From: Nocardia caishijiensis NBRC 108228
GTDB taxonomy: Bacteria > Actinomycetota > Actinomycetes > Mycobacteriales > Mycobacteriaceae
DNA: 64,000 nucleotides
Assembly (NCBI RefSeq): GCF_001612825.1
Contig: NZ_BDBE01000051.1
Coordinates: 23,144 to 87,143 of the forward strand
Direction of reading: 5' to 3'
The notes beneath the pieces are model-generated. The model was not told the DNA's origin, searched no databases, and worked only from the letters and a program-made list of their open reading frames with translations. Position 1 is the stretch's first letter. Every line of letters starts with the position of its first letter. The position numbers were made by a program, and so were the translations under genes. Of the stretch, positions 50,895-59,903 are shown one piece after another.

Positions 50895-51078
50895 CGCCAC
50901 CGCGCAGCCGATCCGGTACACGGCAGGACGAACCTGCGGCCACCAGCCATGGTGGCAGAGCGATTCGGCCCGATCCGCGCGGCAGCGGTGCCCGTGCCTC
51001 CCGCCGATCCGGCGCATACGGCGCGCGGGGGCACCCGGTGATGCGCCACTCCGTCACCGGGACAACAACTCTCCTCGC

Positions 51079-52428
51079 TCATCCCACAGTCACCGGTTCG
51101 GGCGCGAATCGGCTCGACGGCCGGGTGAGCCCGAAGTGGTCGCGCAGCGTCGTACCCGAGTACTCGGTGCGAAACAGCCCACGTTCCTGCAGAATCGGCA
51201 CCACCGTCGCGGTGAACACCTCGAGTCCGCCGGGGTACCAGGGCGGCATCACATTGAATCCGTCGGCCGCGCCGTGGGTGAACCATTCCTCAATCGTGTC
51301 AGCGATCTGCTCGGGCGTTCCCGCGATCACCCGGTGCCCCCGCGCACCGGCCAACCGGTGCAGCAACCCGCGCAGCGTCGGCCGTTCCCGCTCCACGATT
51401 CCGGCGACCACCTGCAGCCTGCTGCGCGCGTTGTCGGTGACATCGCCCGCACCGGCGAAGACCTCCACCGGCACCACCTCGTCCAGCGCGTACCCGCGCA
51501 ACGACGTCCCGGTGATCGATTCCAGCTGCTTCAACCCGTATTCGGGCACCGTGAGCTCGTTGAATTCGCGCTCCAACCGCCGGGCGGCGGATTCGGTGTC
51601 GGCGATGAACGGGCTGATGCCGGGCAGAATCCGGACCTCCTCGGGGTCGCGCCCGTACTCGGCGGCCTTCGCCTTGATGTCGGCGTAGAAGGTCTGCGCG
51701 TCGGACAGCCGTTGATGTGCGGTGAAGATGGCCTCGGCATACCGACCGGCGAAGGCTCTGCCCTCGTTGGAGGCACCGGCCTGCACGAGCACCGGTCGCC
51801 CCTGCGGTGTCCGTGCGGCGTTGAAAGGTCCACGCACCCGCAGATGTTCACCGACGAAATCGATCGGATGAATCTTGTCGGCGTCGGCGTAGATCCCCGC
51901 CGCCCGATCGAGCACGATCGCGTCGTCCTCCCAGCTGTCCCACAGCGCGACCACCGCGTCGACGAATTCGCGTGCCCTGGCGTATCGCTCCCGATGATCG
52001 GGATGCGCGGCCAGCCCGAAGTTCGCCGCCGCCAGATCGGTTCCGGTGGTGACGATGTTCCACCCCGCCCGACCACCCGAGATGTGGTCGAGCGAGGAGA
52101 ACAATCGCGCGAGGTTGTAGGGCTCGTAGTAGGTGGTCGAGGCGGTCGCGATGAGCCCCAGATGGGTTGTCGCGGCGGCGATCGCCGTGAGCAGCGTGAT
52201 CGGTTCCAGGCCCGGCGCGGCATTGTGCCGCACATCGGTGCGCAGGGCTGGCCCGTCGGCGAAGAACACCGCGTCCAGCTTCGCCGCCTCCGCCGTGCGC
52301 CCGATCTCCTGGTAATAGGTCACGTCGTAGATGCGGTCCGGTCGACTGTCCGGGTGCCGCCAGGCCGCCTCGTGATGGCCCGACGGGTAGATGAAGGCGT
52401 TCAGACTCAGCTGTCGCGGTGCGTTCAC
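51079..52428 (-). CDS. Flavin-dependent monooxygenase, NtaA/SnaA/DszA family (LLM class)
   Basis: 449 residues from GTG 52428. A luciferase-like barrel with family marks NAFIYPSGHHEAAWR, STTYYEPYNLARLFSSLDHISGGRAGWNIVT and PVLVQAGASNEGRAFA. Such enzymes use FMNH2 and oxygen to open C-S or C-N bonds of sulfonates, sulfones or nitrilotriacetate. Fourth gene of a leftward operon behind a sulfonate-type ABC importer; the GTG overlaps the ATPase stop (GTGA). A role in gaining sulfur from organosulfur compounds is inferred. Confidence 0.87.
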   Translation of the reverse strand: MNAPRQLSLNAFIYPSGHHEAAWRHPDSRPDRIYDVTYYQEIGRTAEAAKLDAVFFADGPALRTDVRHNAAPGLEPITLLTAIAAATTHLGLIATASTTYYEPYNLARLFSSLDHISGGRAGWNIVTTGTDLAAANFGLAAHPDHRERYARAREFVDAVVALWDSWEDDAIVLDRAAGIYADADKIHPIDFVGEHLRVRGPFNAARTPQGRPVLVQAGASNEGRAFAGRYAEAIFTAHQRLSDAQTFYADIKAKAAEYGRDPEEVRILPGISPFIADTESAARRLEREFNELTVPEYGLKQLESITGTSLRGYALDEVVPVEVFAGAGDVTDNARSRLQVVAGIVERERPTLRGLLHRLAGARGHRVIAGTPEQIADTIEEWFTHGAADGFNVMPPWYPGGLEVFTATVVPILQERGLFRTEYSGTTLRDHFGLTRPSSRFAPEPVTVG

Positions 52429-53192
52429 GATGCCTGCCTCACTTTCTCGAATTCGGTGGTGTCCACGCCGAGCCCGGCCAGCAGCACCTCGCGCAACCGG
52501 ATGAACTCGGGGTGCGCGTGCCTGCGCGGCCGCGCGATGTCGACGCGCTGGTCGACCGCGATGCGGCCCTCGTCCAGAACGAGCACGCGATCGGCGAGCA
52601 GCAGCGCTTCGTCCACGTCGTGGGTCACCAGCAACACGGCCGGTCGATGCCGCTCGCACAACGCCTGCAACAGCGCGTGCATGCGGATCCGGGTGAGCGC
52701 GTCGAGCGCACCGAACGGTTCGTCGGCCAGAAGCAGTTCCGGTTCGCGCACCAACGACCTGGCCAGCGCCACCCGCTGCTGTTCCCCACCGGAGAGCTCA
52801 CGGGGCCACGCCTTCTCACGTCCGCCGAGACCGACCTCGGCCAGCGCGGAGCGCCCCCGGTCGGCGGCGTCGCGGCCGGTGAGACCGAGCACCACATTGT
52901 CGAGCACGCGCGCCCACGGCAGCAGCCGCGAATCCTGGAACACCACCGCGCGCCGTCGCGGAACGGTGAGCTCACCGGATCCCGGCACCTGCTCGTCGAG
53001 CTCGGCGAACGCCCGCAGCAAGGTGCTCTTGCCCGACCCACTGCGCCCGAGCAGCGCGACGAACTCACCCCGCCGGATAGTAATATCTACACCCCGCAAT
53101 ACGACACGCGTCCCGAACCCTCTGGTCAGGCCTTCGGCCCGAACGACCGGCCGGTCGTCGCCCTCGTTCAGTCGCCCAGCGTCTGCCGCCAT
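52425..53192 (-). CDS. ABC transporter ATPase, SsuB/TauB type
   Basis: 255 residues. Walker A GRSGSGKST, Q-loop FQDSRLLPW, signature LSGGEQQRVALARSL, Walker B LLLADEP and H-loop VTHDVDEALLLADRV are complete; the RLLPW stretch is usual for SsuB. ATG 53192 lies inside the permease 3' end (25-bp overlap). Energises the sulfonate-type importer. Confidence 0.9.
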   Translation of the reverse strand: MAADAGRLNEGDDRPVVRAEGLTRGFGTRVVLRGVDITIRRGEFVALLGRSGSGKSTLLRAFAELDEQVPGSGELTVPRRRAVVFQDSRLLPWARVLDNVVLGLTGRDAADRGRSALAEVGLGGREKAWPRELSGGEQQRVALARSLVREPELLLADEPFGALDALTRIRMHALLQALCERHRPAVLLVTHDVDEALLLADRVLVLDEGRIAVDQRVDIARPRRHAHPEFIRLREVLLAGLGVDTTEFEKVRQAS

Positions 53193-54028
53193 GACAGCAC
53201 CTTCCGTTCCGTTGTCCGCACGGCGAGATCGCCGAAGAGGCCGAGAAGTCCGTAGATCACCAGACCGACGACGATCACATCGATCTGCCCGTAGGTGCGT
53301 GCCTGCGTCATCAGGTAGCCGATGCCGCTGGTGGCGTTCACCTGCTCGACAACGACCAGTGCCAGCCACGAGATCGTCACCGCGAGCCGCAACCCGAGAA
53401 AGAAGCCGGGCAACGATCCGGGCAGCGCGATACGGCGCACGAAACCCCACCGCGACAGCCCGACGGTCTCGGCGAGCTCCACATAACGCGCGTCCACACC
53501 GCGCAGGTAGGCATGAGTGTTGAGATAGATCGGGATCAGCACGCTGGTCGTGATGACGATCAGCTTCATCTCCTCACCGATGCCGAACCACACGATGAAC
53601 AGCGGGATCAGCGCCAGCGTCGGGATCGCCCGTTTGATCTGCACCGGGCCGTCGACCAGCGCCTCCCCGATCCGGCTCAGCCCCGCGACGAGCGCGAGCG
53701 CCACGCCGATCGCCACCCCGAGCACCAGGCCGATGACCGCGCGTTGCAGCGAGGTCGCCAGATTCGACTGCAGCCGCCCGTCCGCGATCAGCTCCCCCGC
53801 CGTCGCCGCGACGGTCCACGGTGCGGGCAGGGTCTCCGGATCCAGTGCGCCGCTGGCCGATCCGACGACCCAGGCGCCGACGAGCAGCGCGGGACCGAGC
53901 GCGAACCCGAACGGGATGGGCGCGCCTGGCCCGAGCCTGCGTCGTCCGCGTGCGCGTGGCGCCAGCTCCGGTTCGGTGTCCGACCGCGGACGGATCCGCC
54001 GCAACACATCGGCGTCGAGAGTCGCCAT
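53168..54028 (-). CDS. ABC transporter permease, SsuC/TauC type
   Basis: 286 residues: a ~35-residue cytoplasmic N-terminus, then six membrane segments. The ATPase-contact loop is GVDARYVELAETVGLSRWGFVRRIALPGSLPGFFLGLRL, the EAA motif of this family. ATG 54028 shares one base with the receptor's stop codon (TGATG). Overlaps the ATPase gene by 25 bp. Confidence 0.9.
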   Translation of the reverse strand: MATLDADVLRRIRPRSDTEPELAPRARGRRRLGPGAPIPFGFALGPALLVGAWVVGSASGALDPETLPAPWTVAATAGELIADGRLQSNLATSLQRAVIGLVLGVAIGVALALVAGLSRIGEALVDGPVQIKRAIPTLALIPLFIVWFGIGEEMKLIVITTSVLIPIYLNTHAYLRGVDARYVELAETVGLSRWGFVRRIALPGSLPGFFLGLRLAVTISWLALVVVEQVNATSGIGYLMTQARTYGQIDVIVVGLVIYGLLGLFGDLAVRTTERKVLSWRQTLGD

Positions 54029-55119
54029 CAGCTCACCGCCTCGGCGAAGGCCGCACCGCTCGCGGTGACCGCTTCGGTGACGGCGGCGTCGAACCGCAGG
54101 TCGAAACCGTCGGCCGCCGTCAGCTTCTTCGGCAGTTCACCGGCGGCGTCGATCGCGTCGATCGTGCTCTGCTGACGCGCGATCAGCCGCTGGTCCAGGT
54201 GCGGGAAGGTGTAGGTGCCCAACGATTCCACGATGCGTCGCGCGTCGTCGGCACTCACCTTCTGATTGCGCACGTAGTAGGCGTCGGCCCATTCGGCGCT
54301 GTGGGTATTGGTCCAGTGCCAGGCCCGCACGAAGGCCCCGACCAGTGCTCGGGTCGCGGCCGCCTTCGCCGGGTCCTGCACCACGGCGCGGCGCGCGTAC
54401 ACATAGGCGAGGCCGCTGTAGATGCCGCTGGTCTCCGAATCCGGGATCAGCGAGGTGCCCGGGGTCCGCAGCAATCTGGTCACATTGGGTTCGATCAGCG
54501 GCGCCACATCGACCTGGCCGGTGCGCACGGCGTCGAGGAACTCCGCGAGCTGCAGCCGGATCAGTTGCACGTCACCGGTTTTCAGCCCCGCCTTGCTCAG
54601 CGCCTTCAACACCGCGGCCTGCTGTGCGGTGCCCTCGGCGTAGGCGATCTTGCGTCCCTTCAGCTCTGTGAGCCTGGTGATCGACAAGCCAGGTGCCACA
54701 GCGAGTTTCAGCGCCTGCGGGTTGGTCTGGTAGGAGCCGACGATCGGCACGTCCTGTCCCGCCGCCAGGGCGTGGATCGGCGGCACGTCACCGACCTGGC
54801 CCACATCGGCCGCACCGGCCCGGAACGCCTCGAGGATCGCGGGACCGCCGACGAAGTTCGCGAACTCGATCTTGAACGGCAGTTTGTCCAGTTCACCCGA
54901 GAGCCGCAGCGCGTTCTGCAACCGCTCCTGCTGATCGGCCACCACCAGGGTGGTGCCCGGGGGAACCTCGGTCGGCAGCGGTGCGTCGGGGGTGCCGAGT
55001 GGTTGATCGTCACCGCCCGCGCAGCCCGTCAGGCCGAGAGTCGCGGTGGTTGCCACCGCGAGGAACGCGGCGGCGACGCGGCCACGCAGGCCGTGCGGAG
55101 AGGTGTTCGATCGGTACAT
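54028..55119 (-). CDS. ABC transporter substrate-binding lipoprotein, SsuA type
   Basis: 363 residues from ATG 55119. Lipobox GLTGCAGG near residue 32. Mature protein has NFVGGPAILEAFRAGAADVG and PPIHALAAGQDVPIVGSYQ, the SsuA/NMT1-like fold that binds alkanesulfonates, taurine or nitrate. First gene of the leftward operon receptor-permease-ATPase-monooxygenase. Its 5' end faces the cobalamin riboswitch across about 85 bp. Confidence 0.87.
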   Translation of the reverse strand: MYRSNTSPHGLRGRVAAAFLAVATTATLGLTGCAGGDDQPLGTPDAPLPTEVPPGTTLVVADQQERLQNALRLSGELDKLPFKIEFANFVGGPAILEAFRAGAADVGQVGDVPPIHALAAGQDVPIVGSYQTNPQALKLAVAPGLSITRLTELKGRKIAYAEGTAQQAAVLKALSKAGLKTGDVQLIRLQLAEFLDAVRTGQVDVAPLIEPNVTRLLRTPGTSLIPDSETSGIYSGLAYVYARRAVVQDPAKAAATRALVGAFVRAWHWTNTHSAEWADAYYVRNQKVSADDARRIVESLGTYTFPHLDQRLIARQQSTIDAIDAAGELPKKLTAADGFDLRFDAAVTEAVTASGAAFAEAVS

Positions 55120-55204
55120 ACCCGGATTCAAGCAACCGGACAAACCGGCGAACACCCTTTGCCTTACCGTGAGCCGAACCCGGCGCTGCCTTGTCAACCG
55201 GTGC

Positions 55205-55315
55205 CACGCTACAGTCGGTGGGTCATCCCCGGTGGGTGCGGGAATCCGGTGCAATTCCGGGACGGTCGCGCCACTGTGATCGCCTCACGGCGAAAGTCAG
55301 ACCTCCCTCGCCGGG
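55205..55315 (+). ncRNA. Cobalamin riboswitch
   Basis: Core elements in order: GGTGGGTGCGGGAATCCGGTG, AATTCCGGGACGG, the B12 box GCGCCACTGT (55268-55277) and AAAGTCAGACCT. Spacing fits the cobalamin aptamer. It stands before a btuCDF-like importer, the expected target. CCCT/AGGG pairing near 55318-55335 and the CTGGAG ribosome site before ATG 55358 could form the switch. Ends are approximate. Confidence 0.88.
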
Positions 55316-55357
55316 CACCCTCTGAAAGGGCCGCGCCTTGCCTCTGGAGAATCCGCG

Positions 55358-56389
55358 ATGATCCGTGTACGGGTCACGCTCGCTGTCCCCGTGCTCGCGG
55401 TGTTGCTGCTGGTCGCCATGATCGCCGCCACCGGTTTCGGCGCGGAGACGATTCCCGTGCGCGCGGTCCTCGACACCCTGGGTGCCCGGCTCACCGGCTC
55501 TACACCCACCGACCCCGGTGTCGACACCATCGTCTGGCAACTGCGGGTACCGCGAACCATCCTCGCCGCCGTGGTCGGTGCGGGTCTCGCTCTCGCGGGC
55601 GCCGCGATGCAGACGCTGGTACGCAATCCGCTCGCCGACCCCTATCTGCTCGGTGTCTCCTCCGGCGCCGCCGTCGGCGCGGCCGCCGTCATCACCTCCG
55701 GCCTCTTCGCGGGCGCGGGCATGTGGGCGCTGTCCGGCGGGGCGCTCGCCGGGGCGTTCGGTGCGGCGACCCTCGTGTTCCTGATCGCCATGGCCCAGGG
55801 TGGTCTCACCCCGCTGCGGCTGGTGCTCACCGGAACCGTGCTCGGCTCGGCGTTCGCCGCGTGCAGCAGCTATCTGGTGTTCCGCAGCACCGACCCCGCC
55901 GCCGCCGAATCGGTGCTGTTCTGGCTGCTCGGCAGCCTCGCGGGCGCCGACTGGTCGACCCTGGCCCTGCCGTCGACCGTCGTCGCGGTCAGCGCCGCGG
56001 TGCTGGTCGCGATCGCCGGTTGGCTCGACGCGCTCACCCTCGGCGCCGACACCGCCTCCTCGCTCGGTGTCCCGGTGGCGGGCCTGCGGATCGGATTGTT
56101 CGTGCTGCTCGCGGTGCTCGTGGGTGTGCTCGTCGCGGTGTCGGGCGGGATCGGTTTCGTCGGCCTGGTCGTCCCGCATGCCGCGCGGATGATCGTCGGA
56201 CCGCGCCACCGCGATCTGCTGCCCGCCTGCGCGTTGTGCGGTGCGCTGTTCCTAGTGGTCGCCGATGCCGCCACCCGGGTGCTGGTGCGTCCCACCGAGA
56301 TTCCCGTCGGCGTCCTCACCGGTCTCATCGGCGCCCCGGTCTTCCTGCTGCTGATGGGCAGGCGCCGCTACCGATTCGGCGCCGCATGA
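55358..56389 (+). CDS. Cobalamin/iron-siderophore type ABC permease (FecCD family), BtuC-like
   Basis: 343 residues, about ten membrane segments. Family marks: WQLRVPRTILAAVVGAGLALAGAAMQ, NPLADPYLLGVSSGAAVG and GGIGFVGLVVPHAARMIVG. The riboswitch upstream points to vitamin B12 or a corrinoid as substrate instead of a siderophore. ATG 55358 follows CTGGAG. It overlaps the ATPase gene by 4 bp. Confidence 0.9.
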   Translation: MIRVRVTLAVPVLAVLLLVAMIAATGFGAETIPVRAVLDTLGARLTGSTPTDPGVDTIVWQLRVPRTILAAVVGAGLALAGAAMQTLVRNPLADPYLLGVSSGAAVGAAAVITSGLFAGAGMWALSGGALAGAFGAATLVFLIAMAQGGLTPLRLVLTGTVLGSAFAACSSYLVFRSTDPAAAESVLFWLLGSLAGADWSTLALPSTVVAVSAAVLVAIAGWLDALTLGADTASSLGVPVAGLRIGLFVLLAVLVGVLVAVSGGIGFVGLVVPHAARMIVGPRHRDLLPACALCGALFLVVADAATRVLVRPTEIPVGVLTGLIGAPVFLLLMGRRRYRFGAA

Positions 56390-57195
56390 GTTCGGCCGCG
56401 ACGGGGCCGCTCGAACACGGCGAACTCCACGCGCGACACCTCGCCTGCGCGATCGGCCGCCGCACCGTTCTCACGGATGTCGACTTCTCGATCGAGCCGG
56501 GTGAGACCGTGGGGATCGTCGGCCCCAACGGCAGCGGCAAGACCACGCTGCTGCGCACCCTGTCCGGCGTCCACCGGCCATCGGCGGGCGGGGTCCTCGT
56601 CGACGACCAGAACGTGCACGAGCTGCGACCCCGCCGCCGCGCCGCGACGGTCGCCCTGGTCGCCCAGGACGAGATTCCGCCCGACGACATGCTGGTCGGC
56701 GAGGTCGTCGCGCTGGGGCTCACGCCGTACCTTCCGCCGTGGGGGCTCGGCGCTCCCCGCGAACAACACCGCGTCACCCAGGCTCTGGCGTCGGTCGACC
56801 TGCACGACTTCGCCGGACGACCGGTGCGTCAGCTCTCCGGCGGTGAACGTCAGCGGGTCCTGCTGGCCCGCGCGCTCGTCCAAGACACCCCGGTCCTGCT
56901 GCTCGACGAGCCGACCAACCATCTCGACGTCACCCACCAGCTCGACCTGCTCACCCTGGTGCGCGGTCTGCGCCGCACCGTGGTGGCCGCCCTGCACGAC
57001 CTGTCACTGGCCGACCGCTACTGCGACCGGATCATCGTGCTGCACAAGGGTCGTGCCCGCCCACCCGCGCCGCCGACCGAGGCGCTCTCCCCCGCTGTCG
57101 TCGCCGAGGTCTTCGGTGTCGACGCCAGCCGCGTCCGGCATCCGGTGACCGGCGAGGACCACCTGTTGATCACCCCGCGAGAGGCACGACGATGA
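56386..57195 (+). CDS. ABC transporter ATPase, BtuD/FecE type
   Basis: 269 residues. Walker A GPNGSGKTT, Q-loop VAQDE, signature LSGGERQRVLLARAL, Walker B LLLLDEPTNHLDVTHQ and H-loop LHDLSLADRYCD. The extra GHLAC-like start is short. ATG 56386 overlaps the permease stop; its own stop overlaps the receptor's ATG, so permease, ATPase and receptor are coupled. Confidence 0.92.
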   Translation: MSSAATGPLEHGELHARHLACAIGRRTVLTDVDFSIEPGETVGIVGPNGSGKTTLLRTLSGVHRPSAGGVLVDDQNVHELRPRRRAATVALVAQDEIPPDDMLVGEVVALGLTPYLPPWGLGAPREQHRVTQALASVDLHDFAGRPVRQLSGGERQRVLLARALVQDTPVLLLDEPTNHLDVTHQLDLLTLVRGLRRTVVAALHDLSLADRYCDRIIVLHKGRARPPAPPTEALSPAVVAEVFGVDASRVRHPVTGEDHLLITPREARR

Positions 57196-58226
57196 ACAAG
57201 CACCCCGGCCGGGTCCTGGCCACCACCGCACTCGCCGCCGTTCTGGCGGCTTGCACGGGCACCGCCGCCGAATCCGCGACCACGGTGACGGTCCGCAACT
57301 GCGGAGTCGACACCGGGTTCCCGGCCCCGGCACAGCGCATGTTCGTCAACGACGGCAACCTCATCTCGATGGTGCTGGCACTGGGTGCCCAGGATCAGGT
57401 GGCGGCGGTCTCGAGCGTCAAACGCGACGCGGCGACCCTGCGCGCCCACTACGGCGCCGACATCGTCGACGGCCTCAACGATGTCGCCCCCGAATATCCT
57501 TCGCGCGAAACCGTGCTCGCCCAACGCCCCGACGTGATGGTCGCGGGCTGGAGCTACGGCTACGACGAGGCGAGCAATCTGACCCCCGCCTCCCTGCGCA
57601 AGGACGGCATCGCCGCCTACGTGCTCACCGAGAGCTGCCGACAGGCCGACGGCGGCGCCGCACGCGGCACCGTCGAGCCGTGGACGGCGCTGCGCACCGA
57701 CCTCACCGACCTCGGTGTCGTCACCGGCCGCACCGCCCGCGCGAGCGAAGTCACCGCCGATCTCGACAGCAGGCTCGCGGCCCTGTCGGCCGCGCCGAAA
57801 CCGGCGACCGCCCCCACTGTCTTCCTGTTCGACAGCGGCACCGACACCATCTACTCGAGTGGGAAATTCGGTGCGCCCCAAGCGATCCTGGAGGCAGCGG
57901 GCGCCCGCAACATCCTCGACGACGTCGCCGACACCTGGACCAAGGTCTCCTGGGAGCGGTTGGCCGCCGCCGACCCCGACGCCATCATGTTCGTCGACTA
58001 CCCCGGCCAGACCTACGCGCAGAAGGTCGACCTGCTGCGGGGCAAGCCCGGCATCGACAACCTCCGGGCTGTGCGGGAGAGCCGTTTCTTCAACCTGCCC
58101 TACGCCCTGTGGACCAGCGGGCCGCTCAACATCGACGCCGCCGAACAGATCCGCAAGCAGTTGGAGGCGTGGAACCTGGTACCCGCCTCGACGGTGACGC
58201 CGCGCGCCGACGACGCGGTGCGCTGA
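57192..58226 (+). CDS. Corrinoid-binding lipoprotein, BtuF-like
   Basis: 344 residues. Lipobox AVLAACTG. The fold is the type III periplasmic receptor with a helical backbone: PAQRMFVNDGNLISMVLALGAQDQVAAVSS, then ETVLAQRPDVMVAGWSYGYD and WERLAAADPDAIMFVDYP. Receives vitamin B12 or a related corrinoid for the permease (inferred from the riboswitch). ATG 57192 overlaps the ATPase stop. Convergent with the next gene (4 bp between stops). Confidence 0.87.
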   Translation: MNKHPGRVLATTALAAVLAACTGTAAESATTVTVRNCGVDTGFPAPAQRMFVNDGNLISMVLALGAQDQVAAVSSVKRDAATLRAHYGADIVDGLNDVAPEYPSRETVLAQRPDVMVAGWSYGYDEASNLTPASLRKDGIAAYVLTESCRQADGGAARGTVEPWTALRTDLTDLGVVTGRTARASEVTADLDSRLAALSAAPKPATAPTVFLFDSGTDTIYSSGKFGAPQAILEAAGARNILDDVADTWTKVSWERLAAADPDAIMFVDYPGQTYAQKVDLLRGKPGIDNLRAVRESRFFNLPYALWTSGPLNIDAAEQIRKQLEAWNLVPASTVTPRADDAVR

Positions 58227-58230
58227 GCGG

Positions 58231-58659
58231 TCAGCGCGGCGTGAGCAGCACCAGCGGGATCTCGCGCGTGGTCTTGGTCTGGTAGTCGCCGTATCCCTTG
58301 TACGTCGCGACGACCTGCGGCCACAGCTGTGCCCGTTCGGTTTCCGTCGCGACGTGCGCGGTCATCGGCGTGCGCGGACCGTTCTGCACGGCCACCTCGA
58401 CGTCCGGGTTGTCGCGCAGGTTCAGGAACCAGGCCGGGTGGGTGGGATCCCCACCGCGCGAGGCGACGACGACGATCCGGTCGTCGTCGATGATCGGCGC
58501 CGTGAGCATCACCGAACGCGGCTGCCCCGATTTACGTCCGATCGTGGTGAGTTCGAGCGACGGCATCCCCATCACGGTCTTGCCGATCCGCCCACCGGTG
58601 ACAGCGAGCAGGGCACGGTGAACGCCGTTCATGATCTTCAGTTGCAGGTCACTTGGCAT
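58231..58659 (-). CDS. Deazaflavin (F420)-dependent nitroreductase family protein (Ddn-like)
   Basis: 142 residues. Core LELTTIGRKSGQPRSVMLTAPIIDDDRIVVVASRGGDPTHPAWFLNL is typical of the family and includes the F420-phosphate contact RKSG. The end YQTKTTREIPLVLLTP is also conserved. ATG 58659. Second member of this family in the window; the two share only the family core. It follows the ROK gene by 10 bp in the same direction. Confidence 0.83.
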   Translation of the reverse strand: MPSDLQLKIMNGVHRALLAVTGGRIGKTVMGMPSLELTTIGRKSGQPRSVMLTAPIIDDDRIVVVASRGGDPTHPAWFLNLRDNPDVEVAVQNGPRTPMTAHVATETERAQLWPQVVATYKGYGDYQTKTTREIPLVLLTPR

Positions 58660-58669
58660 ATCGGCAAAT

Positions 58670-59884
58670 CTACTCGGCGCTCGCGCGCAGGTCACCCCGC
58701 GCGCGGGCCAGGGTCTGCAACGGGTCGGTGAGCAGTTCGGCGAAGGCCAACTCGGCGGCGCCGACGAGGGGCGCGTCGTCGGCCAGCGCGGAGGTACGCA
58801 ACCGGACGCGCTCGCGGACCGCGAGCAGCCCGTTGACCGCCAACCTGCTGCGCACCTGCGCCGCCGCGGCCAGGTAGATCTCGCGCAGCACCCCGCCGAA
58901 CACCACCAAGGTCGGGTTGAAGACATTGACCAGGTTGGCCACCCCGTACCCGAGCCAGTCCCCCACCTGGTGCAGCGCGTCGCGGGCATCGGCGTCACCG
59001 CGGGCGGCCGCGTCAACGATCGCCGCGACCGCCGCCCGACCGGGGAGGTCGCCGCGACCGGCCGCCGCGATCAGGGCCAACTCGCCCGCCTCGGCTTCCA
59101 GGCAGCCCCGCGCACCGCATCGGCAGGCCCGGCCGCCGGGATTCACGATCATGTGCCCGACCTCGCCGCCGTACCCGCCTTCGCCGCCGAGCAGTTCCCC
59201 GCCCATGATGACGCCGCCGCCGATTCCGACCTCGCCGTGCAGGTAGATCAGGTCGCGCACCCCGGTTCCGACACCACGTTCCCGTTCGGCGACCGCCCCG
59301 AGGTTGGCGTTGTTGCCCACCGCGACCGGCACACCGAGCCGCTCGGACAACAACGCCCCCACCGGCACGTCGACCCATCCGATGTTGGGCCCGTACCGCA
59401 CCACCCCGTCGCGCTCGCGCACCATGCCACAGAACGCGAGCCCGACACCCACACACACCGTGCCCTCACGGGCCGCGTCCATCATCGATTCCGTCATCCG
59501 CGCGAGTTCGGCGATCACCTCGTCCGGATCGAAAGTGCCCGTTTCACGCGGCATTTCGCTGCGATCGAGGATCGTTCCGCCGAGACCGACGCGCGCAACC
59601 GCGAGCCGATCGGCACCCACGTCCAGCGCGAGAACGCAGACCCGCTCGGATTCGGGCCGCACGACCAGCGACGGCCGCCCAGCCTTCCCGGTCTGTCCCG
59701 GCAGTTCCTCCCGCACCAACCCCGCCGCGGCGAGGTCGGTGGTGAGGGCGAGAATGGTGCTGCGGTTCAGGCCCATTCGTTCGGCGAGCTCCGCCCGCGA
59801 CATCGGCCCACTCGCGTGGACGTGGCGCAGCAGCACCGCGAGATTGCGCCGCCGGATCTCGTCCGGGGAGGGTGCTGATTTCAT
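58670..59884 (-). CDS. ROK-family transcriptional repressor
   Basis: 404 residues. N-terminal winged helix (about 8-75): NLAVLLRHVHASGPMSRAELAERMGLNRSTILALTTDL. ROK domain follows with the phosphate loop region LALDVGADRLAVA and EVGHMIVNPGG. The zinc motif RACRCGARGCLEAEAG has the expected His and three Cys. ATG 59884 follows AGGGAGGG. Encoded at the end of the sugar ABC operon, which it probably represses in the absence of sugar. Confidence 0.9.
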   Translation of the reverse strand: MKSAPSPDEIRRRNLAVLLRHVHASGPMSRAELAERMGLNRSTILALTTDLAAAGLVREELPGQTGKAGRPSLVVRPESERVCVLALDVGADRLAVARVGLGGTILDRSEMPRETGTFDPDEVIAELARMTESMMDAAREGTVCVGVGLAFCGMVRERDGVVRYGPNIGWVDVPVGALLSERLGVPVAVGNNANLGAVAERERGVGTGVRDLIYLHGEVGIGGGVIMGGELLGGEGGYGGEVGHMIVNPGGRACRCGARGCLEAEAGELALIAAAGRGDLPGRAAVAAIVDAAARGDADARDALHQVGDWLGYGVANLVNVFNPTLVVFGGVLREIYLAAAAQVRSRLAVNGLLAVRERVRLRTSALADDAPLVGAAELAFAELLTDPLQTLARARGDLRASAE

Positions 59885-59903
59885 CCGGCCCTCCCTTCCT
59901 CGG

